Part shown: piece by piece, positions 51,474 to 59,507 of the stretch
Numbering within the stretch: the stretch's first letter is position 1
Layout of the letters: every line of letters starts with the position of its first letter
DNA from: Polynucleobacter sp. HIN11
GTDB taxonomy: Bacteria > Pseudomonadota > Gammaproteobacteria > Burkholderiales > Burkholderiaceae
Assembly: GCF_030297675.1 (NCBI RefSeq)
Contig: NZ_AP028142.1
Coordinates: forward strand, 496,001-560,000
Direction: 5' to 3'
DNA length: 64,000 nt
Translations under genes and position numbers: made by a program
Notes under the pieces: model-generated
Database searches by the model: none
What the model was told of the DNA's origin: nothing
Seen by the model: only the letters and a program-made list of their open reading frames with translations

Positions 51474-52886
51474 TTAATCCTCCAGTACCCAAGTATCTTT
51501 GGTGCCACCACCTTGTGAAGAGTTCACCACCAAAGAACCCTCCTTGAGGGCAACGCGAGTTAAGCCTCCCGGAACCATCTTGATGGTTTTGCCAGAGAGC
51601 ACAAAAGGTCGTAGATCAATATGGCGCGGGGCAATTCCAGACTCAACAAAGGTTGGACAGGTTGATAGAGATAGCGTCGGTTGAGCAATATATTGATCTG
51701 GATGTTGAATTAAGTTCGCTCGAAAGCGCTCAATTTCCTCTTTGGTGGATGCTGGACCTACCAGCATGCCATAGCCACCAGCGCCATGAGTTTCTTTGAC
51801 GACCAGCTCATCAAGATGAGCCAAGGTGTAAGCCAGATCTTCGGCCTTGCGGCATTGATAAGTCGGTACATTGTTAAGAATCGGCTTTTCACCTAAGTAG
51901 AACTCAATCATTTGCGGCACATACGGATAAATGGATTTATCGTCCGCAATTCCAGTGCCAATCGCGTTGGCTAGAGTGATATTGCCCGCACGATAGGCAT
52001 TGAGTAAGCCGGCTACGCCTAAAGCAGAATCGGATCGAAATGCTAAGGGATCTAAAAAGTCGTCATCAATACGTCGATAGATTACATCGACCCGCTGAGG
52101 CCCTTGGGTGGTTCGCATGAACACTTCTTCATCTTTGACATAAAGGTCCTTACCTTCGACTAGTTCGACACCCATTTGTTGAGCAAGGTAAGTATGTTCA
52201 AAGTAGGCCGAGTTAAACATGCCTGGGGTGAGAACAACCACATTTGGTTTTTTTACTCCCTCGGGCTTGACGGACTTCAGGCATTCCAACAGAAGGTCAG
52301 GGTAGTGCTCTACAGGAGCAACTCGATAGCGCTGGAATAGATCGGGAAAGAGGCGCATCATCATTTTGCGATCTTCGACCATATAGGACACGCCAGATGG
52401 TACGCGCAGATTGTCCTCTAGGACATAAAACTCACCTGCACCAGCGCGCACAATATCAATCCCAGCGATTTGGGCGTAAATATTCCGCGGTACATCGATA
52501 TAGCGCATTTCCGGTCGATATTGAGCATTATTAAAAATCTGCTCCCCGGGAATAATCCCAGCTTTAATGATTGCTTCGTCGTGATAGACATCATGAATAA
52601 AGTGATTGAGTGCGGTCACGCGTTGTCGCAGACCTGCTTCAAGCGTCGACCATTCTTCTGCTGTGAATATCCGTGGGACTTGGTCAAATGGAATAGTGCG
52701 CTCAGTCCCCAAATCATCACCATAGACTGCAAAGGTGATGCCAACCCGACGAAAGATGAGGTCGGCCTCAGCCCGTTTAAGGGCCATCAGAGCATCACTT
52801 TGCTCAGTTAGCCATTGCTGAAAGATGGCGTAGTGGGGTCTAGCCGCACCATGCACATCAAACATTTCGTCATACGGGGTTTTCAT
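51474..52886 (-). CDS. Circularly permuted ATP-grasp protein of the Anbu operon
   Basis: A 470-residue protein of the circularly permuted ATP-grasp type 2 family (COG2308), predicted to make amide bonds using ATP. I start at ATG 52886 (MKTPYDEMFDVHG); the open frame further upstream crosses the regulatory region. Conserved blocks include GITFAVYGDDLGTERTIPFD, EDNLRVPSGVSYMVEDR, DVIYRRIDDDFLDP, ANAIGTGIADDKSIYPYVP, VKETHGAGGYGMLVGP and PGGLTRVALKEGSLVVNSSQ. It is the first gene of a tight operon with alpha-E, transglutaminase and Anbu (gaps of 3, 1 and 2 bases). The substrate is unknown; peptide ligation is inferred from the fold. Confidence 0.9.
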   Translation of the reverse strand: MKTPYDEMFDVHGAARPHYAIFQQWLTEQSDALMALKRAEADLIFRRVGITFAVYGDDLGTERTIPFDQVPRIFTAEEWSTLEAGLRQRVTALNHFIHDVYHDEAIIKAGIIPGEQIFNNAQYRPEMRYIDVPRNIYAQIAGIDIVRAGAGEFYVLEDNLRVPSGVSYMVEDRKMMMRLFPDLFQRYRVAPVEHYPDLLLECLKSVKPEGVKKPNVVVLTPGMFNSAYFEHTYLAQQMGVELVEGKDLYVKDEEVFMRTTQGPQRVDVIYRRIDDDFLDPLAFRSDSALGVAGLLNAYRAGNITLANAIGTGIADDKSIYPYVPQMIEFYLGEKPILNNVPTYQCRKAEDLAYTLAHLDELVVKETHGAGGYGMLVGPASTKEEIERFRANLIQHPDQYIAQPTLSLSTCPTFVESGIAPRHIDLRPFVLSGKTIKMVPGGLTRVALKEGSLVVNSSQGGGTKDTWVLED

Positions 52887-52940
52887 AGTCTTTACGGTAT
52901 TACGCTCGAATGACAAATCATCCGTAGATTGGCATGGCTT

Positions 52941-52967
52941 GGTGCAAATATGCACCTAAATGGTGCA
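52941..52967 (-). promoter_or_regulatory. NtrC-type palindrome upstream of the Anbu operon
   Basis: The gap between smpB and the ATP-grasp gene holds three GGTGCA half-sites: 52941-52946, an inverted copy TGCACC at 52951-52956, and 52962-52967. The last two form TGCACC-TAAAT-GGTGCA, a perfect fit to the known NtrC consensus (TGCAC-Y-N5-GGTGCA). It is centred about 73 bases before the operon start codon. No GG-N10-GC sigma-54 promoter was found between the site and the gene, so activation or repression cannot be decided. Confidence 0.6.
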
Positions 52968-52977
52968 AGAAACAGGA

Positions 52978-53427
52978 TTATGAGAGTTGACCGCGCACGA
53001 TTCTGGCTTTTTCTCGCTCCCAGTCGCGCTCTTTACTTGCCTCGCGCTTATCGTGTTGTTTCTTTCCGCGGGCAAGCCCAATTTCACATTTAACTCGACC
53101 CTTTGAGAAGTGCAAATTGAGCGGGACCAAGGTATAGCCTCGCTGCTCAACTTTGCCGATGAGTTTCCGAATCTCGCTCTCATTTAAGAGGAGCTTGCGG
53201 GTTCGGGTGGGGTCGGCATGAATATGAGTCGATGTCGAGGAGAGTGGACTGATGTGAGAACCAATCAAATAAATTTCAGCATTACGCACTACGACATACG
53301 CTTCCTTAATTTGCGCACGACCAGCACGAATTGCCTTAACCTCCCACCCTTCGAGGACAAGGCCCGCTTCATAGCGTTCTTCAATAAAATAATCAAAGAA
53401 GGCTTTTTTGTTATCGACGATACTCAT
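52978..53427 (-). CDS. smpB: tmRNA-binding protein SmpB
   Basis: A 149-residue protein that brings tmRNA to stalled ribosomes for trans-translation. The core KKAFFDYFIEERYEAGLVLE, GWEVKAIRAGRAQIKEAYV and the C-terminal basic tail (GRVKCEIGLARGKKQHDKRE) are diagnostic. The length matches the family (about 150-160). It is divergent from ratA across only 34 bases, so their promoters must overlap the opposite genes or each other. The tmRNA gene itself is not in this window. Confidence 0.97.
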   Translation of the reverse strand: MSIVDNKKAFFDYFIEERYEAGLVLEGWEVKAIRAGRAQIKEAYVVVRNAEIYLIGSHISPLSSTSTHIHADPTRTRKLLLNESEIRKLIGKVEQRGYTLVPLNLHFSKGRVKCEIGLARGKKQHDKREASKERDWEREKARIVRGQLS

Positions 53428-53461
53428 GGTTTAGAGTTTTTATAGGTTCCACGGTTTCATT

Positions 53462-53896
53462 ATGGCAGACGTCAATAAGACGGTTTTGATTGGTCAATCC
53501 GCTGACCGCATGTACAGCCTAGTAACGGATGTTGCGCGCTATCCAGAGTTTTTACCCTGGTGCGGCGGTGTGGATATTTATGAGCAAACCGAAACGGTTC
53601 TCGATGCCAAAATTAAGATCCACTTTAAAGGGATTGAGCAATTCTTTCATACGCGAAATGCCAACCATCGCCCTGATTCGATTGATATGCAATTTGTTGA
53701 TGGTCCATTTAAAAAGTTCACTGGCCAGTGGCGCTTCATTCCCTTACGCGATGATGCATGCAAGATTGAGTTCAATTTGCACTGGGAGTTCAAAAGTGCC
53801 ATCTTGGATAAGATTATTGGTCCGGTGTTCTCCTACATCGCCAGCACCTTTGTGGATTGCTTTGTAAAGCGTGCGGAGCAACTCTATGGCCACTAA
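53462..53896 (+). CDS. ratA: START-domain protein RatA (coenzyme Q-binding type)
   Basis: A 144-residue single-domain protein of the COQ10/START-like group. Conserved blocks are VARYPEFLPWCGGVDI, FVDGPFKKFTGQWRF and FSYIASTFVDCFVKRAE at the C-terminal helix. In E. coli RatA was described as a toxin blocking 70S assembly, while relatives bind ubiquinone; which role holds here is not shown. The smpB-ratA-rnfH neighbourhood is conserved in proteobacteria. There is no obvious Shine-Dalgarno before its ATG. Confidence 0.92.
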   Translation: MADVNKTVLIGQSADRMYSLVTDVARYPEFLPWCGGVDIYEQTETVLDAKIKIHFKGIEQFFHTRNANHRPDSIDMQFVDGPFKKFTGQWRFIPLRDDACKIEFNLHWEFKSAILDKIIGPVFSYIASTFVDCFVKRAEQLYGH

Positions 53897-54248
53897 AGCG
53901 CAGACCATGGAAATACTTTTATGCGATGCGCGCCAGGATCCGCCATTACTTCAAATTCATCATCTTCCGTTAAATGGTGTTACAAAGCCCACGGTGGGTT
54001 GGGCGCTTCAAAGCTTGGGCATTGCCAAAGATCAAGATGATCCAGTGATTAGCCGTAAGGGCTGCTATGGGGTATTTGGTAAGCGCAAGGATTGGAGTAG
54101 CCCGCTATATGCCGGCGACCGTTTAGAGCTCTATGCACCATTACGCATTGACCCTAAATTAGCCAGACGAAAGAAGGCCAATCGCGATAAAGATAGCCTT
54201 TTAAAGGCCAAAGCCATGCGCCGGCAAGCTGCGAAACCGAGACCTTAA
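53886..54248 (+). CDS. rnfH: Ubiquitin-like RnfH family protein
   Basis: A small protein of about 120 residues with a beta-grasp core (MEILLCDARQDPPLLQIHHL, GVFGKRKDWSSPLYAGDRLE, LYAPLRIDPKLARRKKA) typical of the RnfH/UPF0125 family, formerly RatB. The start is ATG 53886 (MATKAQTMEI), overlapping ratA by 11 bases; ATG 53907 at the beginning of the conserved core is possible. The C-terminus is strongly basic. The function of RnfH is not established, despite its name; no rnf genes are present here. Confidence 0.9.
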   Translation: MATKAQTMEILLCDARQDPPLLQIHHLPLNGVTKPTVGWALQSLGIAKDQDDPVISRKGCYGVFGKRKDWSSPLYAGDRLELYAPLRIDPKLARRKKANRDKDSLLKAKAMRRQAAKPRP

Positions 54249-54271
54249 AGGAGTCCTCGACCCAGAACCTT

Positions 54272-54277
54272 TATAAT
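54272..54277 (+). promoter_or_regulatory. Candidate guaB -10 element
   Basis: A perfect TATAAT (54272-54277) lies in the 54-base gap between rnfH and guaB. The expected -35 position (near 54249-54254) reads AGGAGT, a poor match. If used, transcription would start about 19 bases before the guaB ATG, just ahead of a TAGGGG ribosome-binding sequence. Confidence 0.45.
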
Positions 54278-54302
54278 CGGATTTTGCGACTAGGGGTTTT
54301 GC

Positions 54303-55769
54303 ATGCGACTCATACAAAAAGCACTGACCTTTGATGACGTGCTCCTTGTGCCGGCCTACTCGGCCGTCCTTCCTCGTGACACCAGTTTGGTCACCCAGTT
54401 AACTCGCGATATTACGATCAATATTCCCTTGGTATCGGCCGCGATGGATACGGTCACTGAGGGTAGGCTCGCGATTGCCATGGCAAGTGAGGGTGGTATC
54501 GGAATCATCCACAAAAATCTCAAGCCTGCCGAGCAGGCCAAAGAAGTAGCTAAAGTAAAACGTTTTGAGTCGGGAGTCCTGCGCGACCCCATCACGATTA
54601 CTCCAGAAATGACCGTCCGTCAGGTGATTGCTCTATCGAGGGAGCATGGCTTTTCAGGATTCCCCGTGCTGCAAGGAAAAACCGTAGTTGGCATCATCAC
54701 CAACCGCGATCTTCGGTTCGAAGAGGATTTAGATGCAAGCGTGAAGACCAAGATGACCCCACGTGATCGTCTTATCACCGTGAAGGAGGGCGCAAGCCTT
54801 GAGGAGGCCAAGCGCTTAATGAGTAAGCATCGCTTAGAGCGCGTACTCGTTGTGAACGATGCCTTCGAGTTACGCGGCTTAGTGACCGTTAAGGATATTT
54901 TGAAGGCGACCGAGCATCCCAATGCTGCTAAAGATGGTGAGGGTAAGTTGCGCGTTGGCGCTGCCGTCGGTGTGGGCCCGGATAACGATGAACGTGTTGA
55001 GCTGCTGGTGAAGGCCGGTGTTGATGTGATTGTGGTCGATACCGCACATGGCCATAGCCAAGGCGTTCTTGATCGTGTGAAATGGGTCAAGAAGCACTAC
55101 CCTCAGGTTCAAGTGATTGGCGGCAATATAGCGACTGGCGAGGCTGCGAAAGCACTCGCAGACCATGGTGCTGATGGTGTAAAAGTCGGCATTGGTCCGG
55201 GCTCGATTTGCACCACCCGCATCGTGGCGGGCGTCGGGGTTCCACAAATTACGGCCGTGGTGAATGTTGCCAATGCGCTTAAGGGAAGCGGTATTCCATT
55301 AATTGCAGACGGCGGTGTGCGCTACTCAGGAGATGTTGCAAAAGCCCTTGCTGCGGGTGCCAATAGCGTCATGATGGGTGGCATGTTTGCTGGGACGGAA
55401 GAAGCCCCTGGTGAGGTCTTTTTATATCAAGGACGATCCTATAAGAGTTATCGTGGCATGGGTTCATTAGGCGCCATGGCCGATGGTGCTGCCGATCGCT
55501 ACTTCCAAGAAGATATCAGCGCAGCCAATGCCGAGAAATTAGTCCCCGAGGGGATTGAGGGGCAGGTACCTTACAAAGGAAGTGTCCTAAGTATCTTGCA
55601 TCAACTGAGTGGTGGTATTCGTTCGTCGATGGGTTATTGTGGTTGCAAAACCATTGCGGAATTACATGAGAAGGCCAGTTTTGTGGAGATTACTTCTGCA
55701 GGCGTACGAGAGTCGCACGTCCATGATGTGAAGATCACGAAGGAAGCCCCTAACTATCACATTGACTAA
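54303..55769 (+). CDS. guaB: Inosine-5-monophosphate dehydrogenase
   Basis: A 488-residue enzyme that converts IMP to XMP with NAD, the committed step to GMP. The catalytic cysteine is Cys303 in GPGSICTTRIVAGVG. The N-terminal ALTFDDVLLVPAYSAVLPRD, a pair of CBS domains (about residues 90-205, inserted in the barrel), the ADGGVRYSGDVAKALAAGA phosphate loop and the GMGSLGAM flap are intact. The length equals E. coli GuaB (488). guaA follows directly. Confidence 0.98.
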   Translation: MRLIQKALTFDDVLLVPAYSAVLPRDTSLVTQLTRDITINIPLVSAAMDTVTEGRLAIAMASEGGIGIIHKNLKPAEQAKEVAKVKRFESGVLRDPITITPEMTVRQVIALSREHGFSGFPVLQGKTVVGIITNRDLRFEEDLDASVKTKMTPRDRLITVKEGASLEEAKRLMSKHRLERVLVVNDAFELRGLVTVKDILKATEHPNAAKDGEGKLRVGAAVGVGPDNDERVELLVKAGVDVIVVDTAHGHSQGVLDRVKWVKKHYPQVQVIGGNIATGEAAKALADHGADGVKVGIGPGSICTTRIVAGVGVPQITAVVNVANALKGSGIPLIADGGVRYSGDVAKALAAGANSVMMGGMFAGTEEAPGEVFLYQGRSYKSYRGMGSLGAMADGAADRYFQEDISAANAEKLVPEGIEGQVPYKGSVLSILHQLSGGIRSSMGYCGCKTIAELHEKASFVEITSAGVRESHVHDVKITKEAPNYHID

Positions 55770-55788
55770 GAGTCGCTTGGGCAAAACT

Positions 55789-57396
55789 GTGCACGATACG
55801 ATTCTGATTCTGGATTTTGGTTCGCAAGTTACCCAATTGATTGCCCGCCGTGTGCGGGAGTCAAAAGTCTATTCTGAGATCTGGCCGTATGACTCGGATC
55901 CGGAACGAATCAAAACATTTGTTCAAGAGCGTCGCTGCAAAGGAATCATTCTTTCGGGTGGACCAAGTTCAGTGACGGAGCCCAATAGTCCCAGGACCCC
56001 CGAAATTGTTTTCCAACTTAATGTTCCAGTTCTAGGTATTTGTTACGGCATGCAAACGATGGCCACCCAATTGGGCGGTCGGGTTGCTTCAGCCGAGTCT
56101 TTGGGAAAAGCACGTGAGTTTGGGTATGCCGAGGTGCGTGCCCGGGGCCATACGGATTTGCTAAATGGCATTGAGGACCATCGCACCGCCGAGGGACATG
56201 GAATTCTCAAAGTATGGATGAGTCATGGCGACTCAGTTACTGAGCTACCTCCAGGGTTTAAGTTAATGGCCTCGACGCCATCCTGCCCGATTGCAGGAAT
56301 GGCCAATGAAGAAAAACATTTCTACGGCCTGCAATTTCATCCTGAGGTAACTCACACCTTAAAGGGCAAAGAGATCTTAAATCGTTTTGTACATGACATT
56401 TGCCAATGCCGAGCTGATTGGGTGATGGGTGACTACATTGCTGAAGCAGTAGCGAAGATCAAGGAGCAGGTCGGTAGTGATGAAGTTATTTTGGGTTTGT
56501 CGGGCGGCGTGGACTCCAGCGTGGCTGCAGCCCTGATTCATCGAGCCATTGGACCTCAACTAACGTGCGTATTTGTCGATCATGGCTTGCTGCGCCTTCA
56601 TGAAGGCAAGATGGTGATGGATATGTTTGCCCGGAACTTAGGGGTCAAGGTGATTCATGTGGACGCCTCGCATGAGTTCCTGTCCCAGTTAAAGGGTGTG
56701 ACCGATCCGGAGCAAAAGCGCAAAATCATCGGTAAAGAGTTTGTGGAGGTATTTCAGCGCGAGTCTGGCAAGATCAAAAATGCCAAGTGGCTTGCCCAGG
56801 GTACGATTTATCCGGATGTCATTGAGTCAGCAGGTCAGGGTAAAAATAGTGCCCACACCATTAAGAGCCATCACAATGTTGGTGGATTGCCTGAGGATAT
56901 GCACCTCAAACTTCTTGAGCCATTACGAGAGTTATTTAAAGATGAAGTGCGAGCCTTGGGCGTTGAGCTAGGTTTGCCAAAAGAGATGGTCGATCGCCAT
57001 CCCTTCCCAGGCCCAGGACTGGGCGTCCGAATTTTAGGGGAGGTTAAACCTGAGTTTGCCGATCTTTTGCGCAGAGCGGATGCCATCTTTATCGAAGAAC
57101 TTCGTAATACGATTGATCCAAGCACCAAGCAATCTTGGTACGCATTGACGAGTCAGGCATTTGCAGTCTTTTTACCTGTGAAATCGGTTGGCGTGATGGG
57201 CGATGGACGTACCTATGAATACGTCGTTGCACTGCGCGCAGTCCAAACCCAAGACTTCATGACTGCGCATTGGGCGCATCTGCCACATGAACTGCTAGGT
57301 AAGGTATCAAATCGCATCATTAATGAAGTGCGCGGTATTAATCGTGTGGTCTTTGACATCAGTGGGAAGCCACCCTCCACAATCGAGTGGGAATAG
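55789..57396 (+). CDS. guaA: GMP synthase (glutamine-hydrolysing)
   Basis: A 535-residue enzyme that aminates XMP to GMP. The class I glutaminase has Cys85 in LGICYGMQTMATQ and His/Glu in LQFHPEVTHT; the PP-loop ATPase has LGLSGGVDSSVAAAL; the dimerisation domain ends PPSTIEWE. I place the start at GTG 55789 (VHDTILILDFGS), which gives the family-like MHD-ILILDFGS beginning and length. Upstream TTG codons at 55762 and 55777 are in frame, the first overlapping guaB by 8 bases, so the exact start is uncertain. Confidence 0.97.
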   Translation: MHDTILILDFGSQVTQLIARRVRESKVYSEIWPYDSDPERIKTFVQERRCKGIILSGGPSSVTEPNSPRTPEIVFQLNVPVLGICYGMQTMATQLGGRVASAESLGKAREFGYAEVRARGHTDLLNGIEDHRTAEGHGILKVWMSHGDSVTELPPGFKLMASTPSCPIAGMANEEKHFYGLQFHPEVTHTLKGKEILNRFVHDICQCRADWVMGDYIAEAVAKIKEQVGSDEVILGLSGGVDSSVAAALIHRAIGPQLTCVFVDHGLLRLHEGKMVMDMFARNLGVKVIHVDASHEFLSQLKGVTDPEQKRKIIGKEFVEVFQRESGKIKNAKWLAQGTIYPDVIESAGQGKNSAHTIKSHHNVGGLPEDMHLKLLEPLRELFKDEVRALGVELGLPKEMVDRHPFPGPGLGVRILGEVKPEFADLLRRADAIFIEELRNTIDPSTKQSWYALTSQAFAVFLPVKSVGVMGDGRTYEYVVALRAVQTQDFMTAHWAHLPHELLGKVSNRIINEVRGINRVVFDISGKPPSTIEWE

Positions 57397-57418
57397 CTAT
57401 TTGTCTTTAGGAGTTTGT

Positions 57419-58117
57419 ATGAACCCCCTACGTCGTCTGGTCATTAGTTCAGCTGCTTTAGCTCCCTTAGGTTGCGCAACCGCTACCTTTGACCGCGGAA
57501 TTCCGGTAGCCGCTCCCAAAAAAATCCCCAGTGTGCGCTCACCCCAATTGGGCCAGGAGTGGACTTATCTGCAGTTCGATACATTCTCAAGTAAGTTACT
57601 CGATGTGGTGACCGAGCGTGTTGAAATTGTCGGGCCAGGAGTCACGATCTCCCGTAGCAATCAAGATGGTGCAACGCTTCCAAGTGAGATTCAATCGTCA
57701 TGGGGAATGATTGCAACGGATCCGCATTGGGGCCGAATCTTGAACTATGGCCCCCCGATTCCTCTTTGGCCAGAGCAAATGCAGGCTAACTGGAGTAAAC
57801 AATTTACAACGCGCTACTCGATTGCAGGTTATTCAGATAACTCATTTGGTTGGCAGCAGTATATGTATTGCGCTGGCTGGGAAAAGCTCAAGGTCCCGGC
57901 AGGAGAGTTCACCTGTTTGCGCTATCAGAACCTGATTAATTTTCAGAGTGATGATGCTAATAAACTGGATTGCATTCGCCATGAAATCATTTGGTTTGCT
58001 CCAGAGATTGGTCGCTGGGTCGCACGCGAATCCTCTGGTTCCTATCAAATCCAGGGCCAAATTGGTGCGGTATTACTCGAGAACAGCACAGCCTGGCAAT
58101 TGCGATCCTGGAAATAG
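57419..58117 (+). CDS. Predicted lipoprotein A, unknown function (tandem paralogue)
   Basis: A 232-residue protein starting at ATG 57419 behind a good AGGAG. The N-terminus (basic MNPLRR, hydrophobic core, then APLGC with Cys19) looks like a lipoprotein signal, though proline at -3 is unusual. The mature part is rich in tryptophan and aromatic residues: GQEWTYLQFDTFS, SSWGMIATDPHWG, IPLWPEQMQANW, EIGRWVARESSG and a final WQLRSWK. The downstream gene codes for a clear paralogue. I recognise no known family or enzyme motif. Location suggests an outer- or inner-membrane-anchored periplasmic protein. It starts 22 bases after guaA but need not share its function. Confidence 0.75.
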   Translation: MNPLRRLVISSAALAPLGCATATFDRGIPVAAPKKIPSVRSPQLGQEWTYLQFDTFSSKLLDVVTERVEIVGPGVTISRSNQDGATLPSEIQSSWGMIATDPHWGRILNYGPPIPLWPEQMQANWSKQFTTRYSIAGYSDNSFGWQQYMYCAGWEKLKVPAGEFTCLRYQNLINFQSDDANKLDCIRHEIIWFAPEIGRWVARESSGSYQIQGQIGAVLLENSTAWQLRSWK

Positions 58118-58121
58118 TCTA

Positions 58122-58844
58122 GTGTTATTCAGATACCTTTCTTGGCGAAGTGCGGCCACTGTGATGGCTAGTTTGTTATTGACCGCCTGTCTGGGTTCGG
58201 TGTCTCACATCCCCAAGAGTGAGATTACCCCTCCTAAGCCCACCCCAGTCATTCGAGTACCTGCAGTGGGGCAGCAGTGGGTCTATGAAGTTCGCAATAT
58301 TTTTAATGGCGAGTTGGTTGATATTTTGACCGAGACCGTGGTCTCAGTGAGCCCAAAAGTACAAATTGCCAGAGAGGGTAAAAAACTGGGTAAGTTACCC
58401 GATGAGATTCAAGAGCCTTGGGGAATGATTTTGCAAGATCCCCACTGGACCCCACCGCAACGATTTACTAAAGCTGTTCCACTCTGGCCACAAGAAATGA
58501 AGCCTGGCTGGTCTGGGTTTTATCGGACCCGCTATCAGGTAGTTGGATTTCCAGATAATGATTTTTATTGGGGCTTAACCATTCAAGCAAATGCTTGGAA
58601 TCGAATTAAAACTCAGGCTGGTGAGTTTGATGCTCTCTATTATGTGAACACCGCAGATTATTTTGAGAGCGACGACTTCATGCGCTACGTCAATAATCGA
58701 CGTGATCAAGTTTGGTTTGTCCCACAAATTGGACGCTGGGTGGTGCGTGAGAGTTTTGGTGAGTATCTCTGGCTGGGGATGGTCGGCTGGTCCCAGTCTA
58801 TCAAGGAGGACTATCTACGCTGGGAACTAATTTCTTGGAAGTAA
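58122..58844 (+). CDS. Predicted lipoprotein B, unknown function (tandem paralogue)
   Basis: A 240-residue protein with a perfect lipobox, LLTAC (Cys23), if translation starts at GTG 58122; ATG 58164 would give a signal too short to work well. The open frame extends far upstream, but that part is overlap. The mature region aligns over its full length with the gene just upstream: GQQWVYEVRNIFN, EPWGMILQDPHW, VPLWPQEMKPGW, RTRYQVVGFPDNDF, PQIGRWVVRESFG and a shared final SWK. There is no enzyme motif I know. The lack of ATG, and the 4-base gap after its neighbour, suggest translation coupled to it. Confidence 0.75.
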   Translation: MLFRYLSWRSAATVMASLLLTACLGSVSHIPKSEITPPKPTPVIRVPAVGQQWVYEVRNIFNGELVDILTETVVSVSPKVQIAREGKKLGKLPDEIQEPWGMILQDPHWTPPQRFTKAVPLWPQEMKPGWSGFYRTRYQVVGFPDNDFYWGLTIQANAWNRIKTQAGEFDALYYVNTADYFESDDFMRYVNNRRDQVWFVPQIGRWVVRESFGEYLWLGMVGWSQSIKEDYLRWELISWK

Positions 58845-58853
58845 GTCCGGTTT

Positions 58854-59507
58854 ATGTATTCCGTTAAAGAAATTTTTGCAACTTTGCAAGGTGAGGGAGC
58901 TCAGGCTGGGCGGGCCGCTGTATTTTGCCGATTTGCAGGTTGCAATCTATGGTCTGGGCGTGAGGAAGATCGTTCATCTGCTATTTGCCAGTTCTGTGAC
59001 ACAGATTTTGTCGGAACCGACGGTATTGGGGGCGGTAAGTTCGTAAGCCCGGAGGAGCTTGCGCAGGCGATTGAAAATGCTTGGATTGACTCCATGGGAA
59101 CGCGACTTTATCGCTTTGTAGTGATGACCGGTGGAGAGCCTTTATTACAGCTCGATGAACCTTTAATTAAAGCCTTGCATGCCAAGCAGTTTGAGATCGC
59201 AATTGAAACGAATGGAACGATTGCGGTTCCCAAAGGGATTGACTGGGTTTGCTTAAGCCCTAAGGCTGGGGCTGATCTCATTGTGAAGCAGGCTCATGAA
59301 ATTAAGTTGGTCGTTCCGCAAGCAGGGCATCAACCAATTGAATCCGTTTTGCATCGCTTTGAGGCAATGGACTTTCGCCACCGTTATATCCAGGCGATGG
59401 ATGGACCAAATCTAAGCGACAATATGGCCTTTGCGATCCAACTGTGCCAAAAGTATCCACTATGGCGCTTAAGTGTGCAAACCCACAAGATGATTGGAAT
59501 TCGGTAA
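58854..59507 (+). CDS. queE: 7-carboxy-7-deazaguanine synthase
   Basis: A 217-residue radical SAM enzyme that rearranges CPH4 into the deazaguanine ring of queuosine. The iron-sulfur ligands are Cys30, Cys45 and Cys48. The spacing is C-x14-C-x2-C rather than the standard C-x3-C-x2-C; this variant spacing is known in a subgroup of QueE. FATLQGEGAQAGRAAVFCRF and VMTGGEPLLQ are typical. The stop shares a base with the queD start (TAATG), giving a queE-queD pair. Confidence 0.94.
   Translation: MYSVKEIFATLQGEGAQAGRAAVFCRFAGCNLWSGREEDRSSAICQFCDTDFVGTDGIGGGKFVSPEELAQAIENAWIDSMGTRLYRFVVMTGGEPLLQLDEPLIKALHAKQFEIAIETNGTIAVPKGIDWVCLSPKAGADLIVKQAHEIKLVVPQAGHQPIESVLHRFEAMDFRHRYIQAMDGPNLSDNMAFAIQLCQKYPLWRLSVQTHKMIGIR

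Noticed and set aside
52887..52950. Possible sigma-54 promoter (GG-N10-GC) for the Anbu operon
   Set aside because: The nearest match on the minus strand, GG-N9-GC in the GGTGCATATTTGC sequence, has a 9-base spacing, and sigma-54 promoters need 10; no other fit was found.
52941..52956. GGTGCA-N4-TGCACC hairpin as an smpB terminator
   Set aside because: The stem has six pairs and no T run follows on the smpB strand; the NtrC-type arrangement explains it better.
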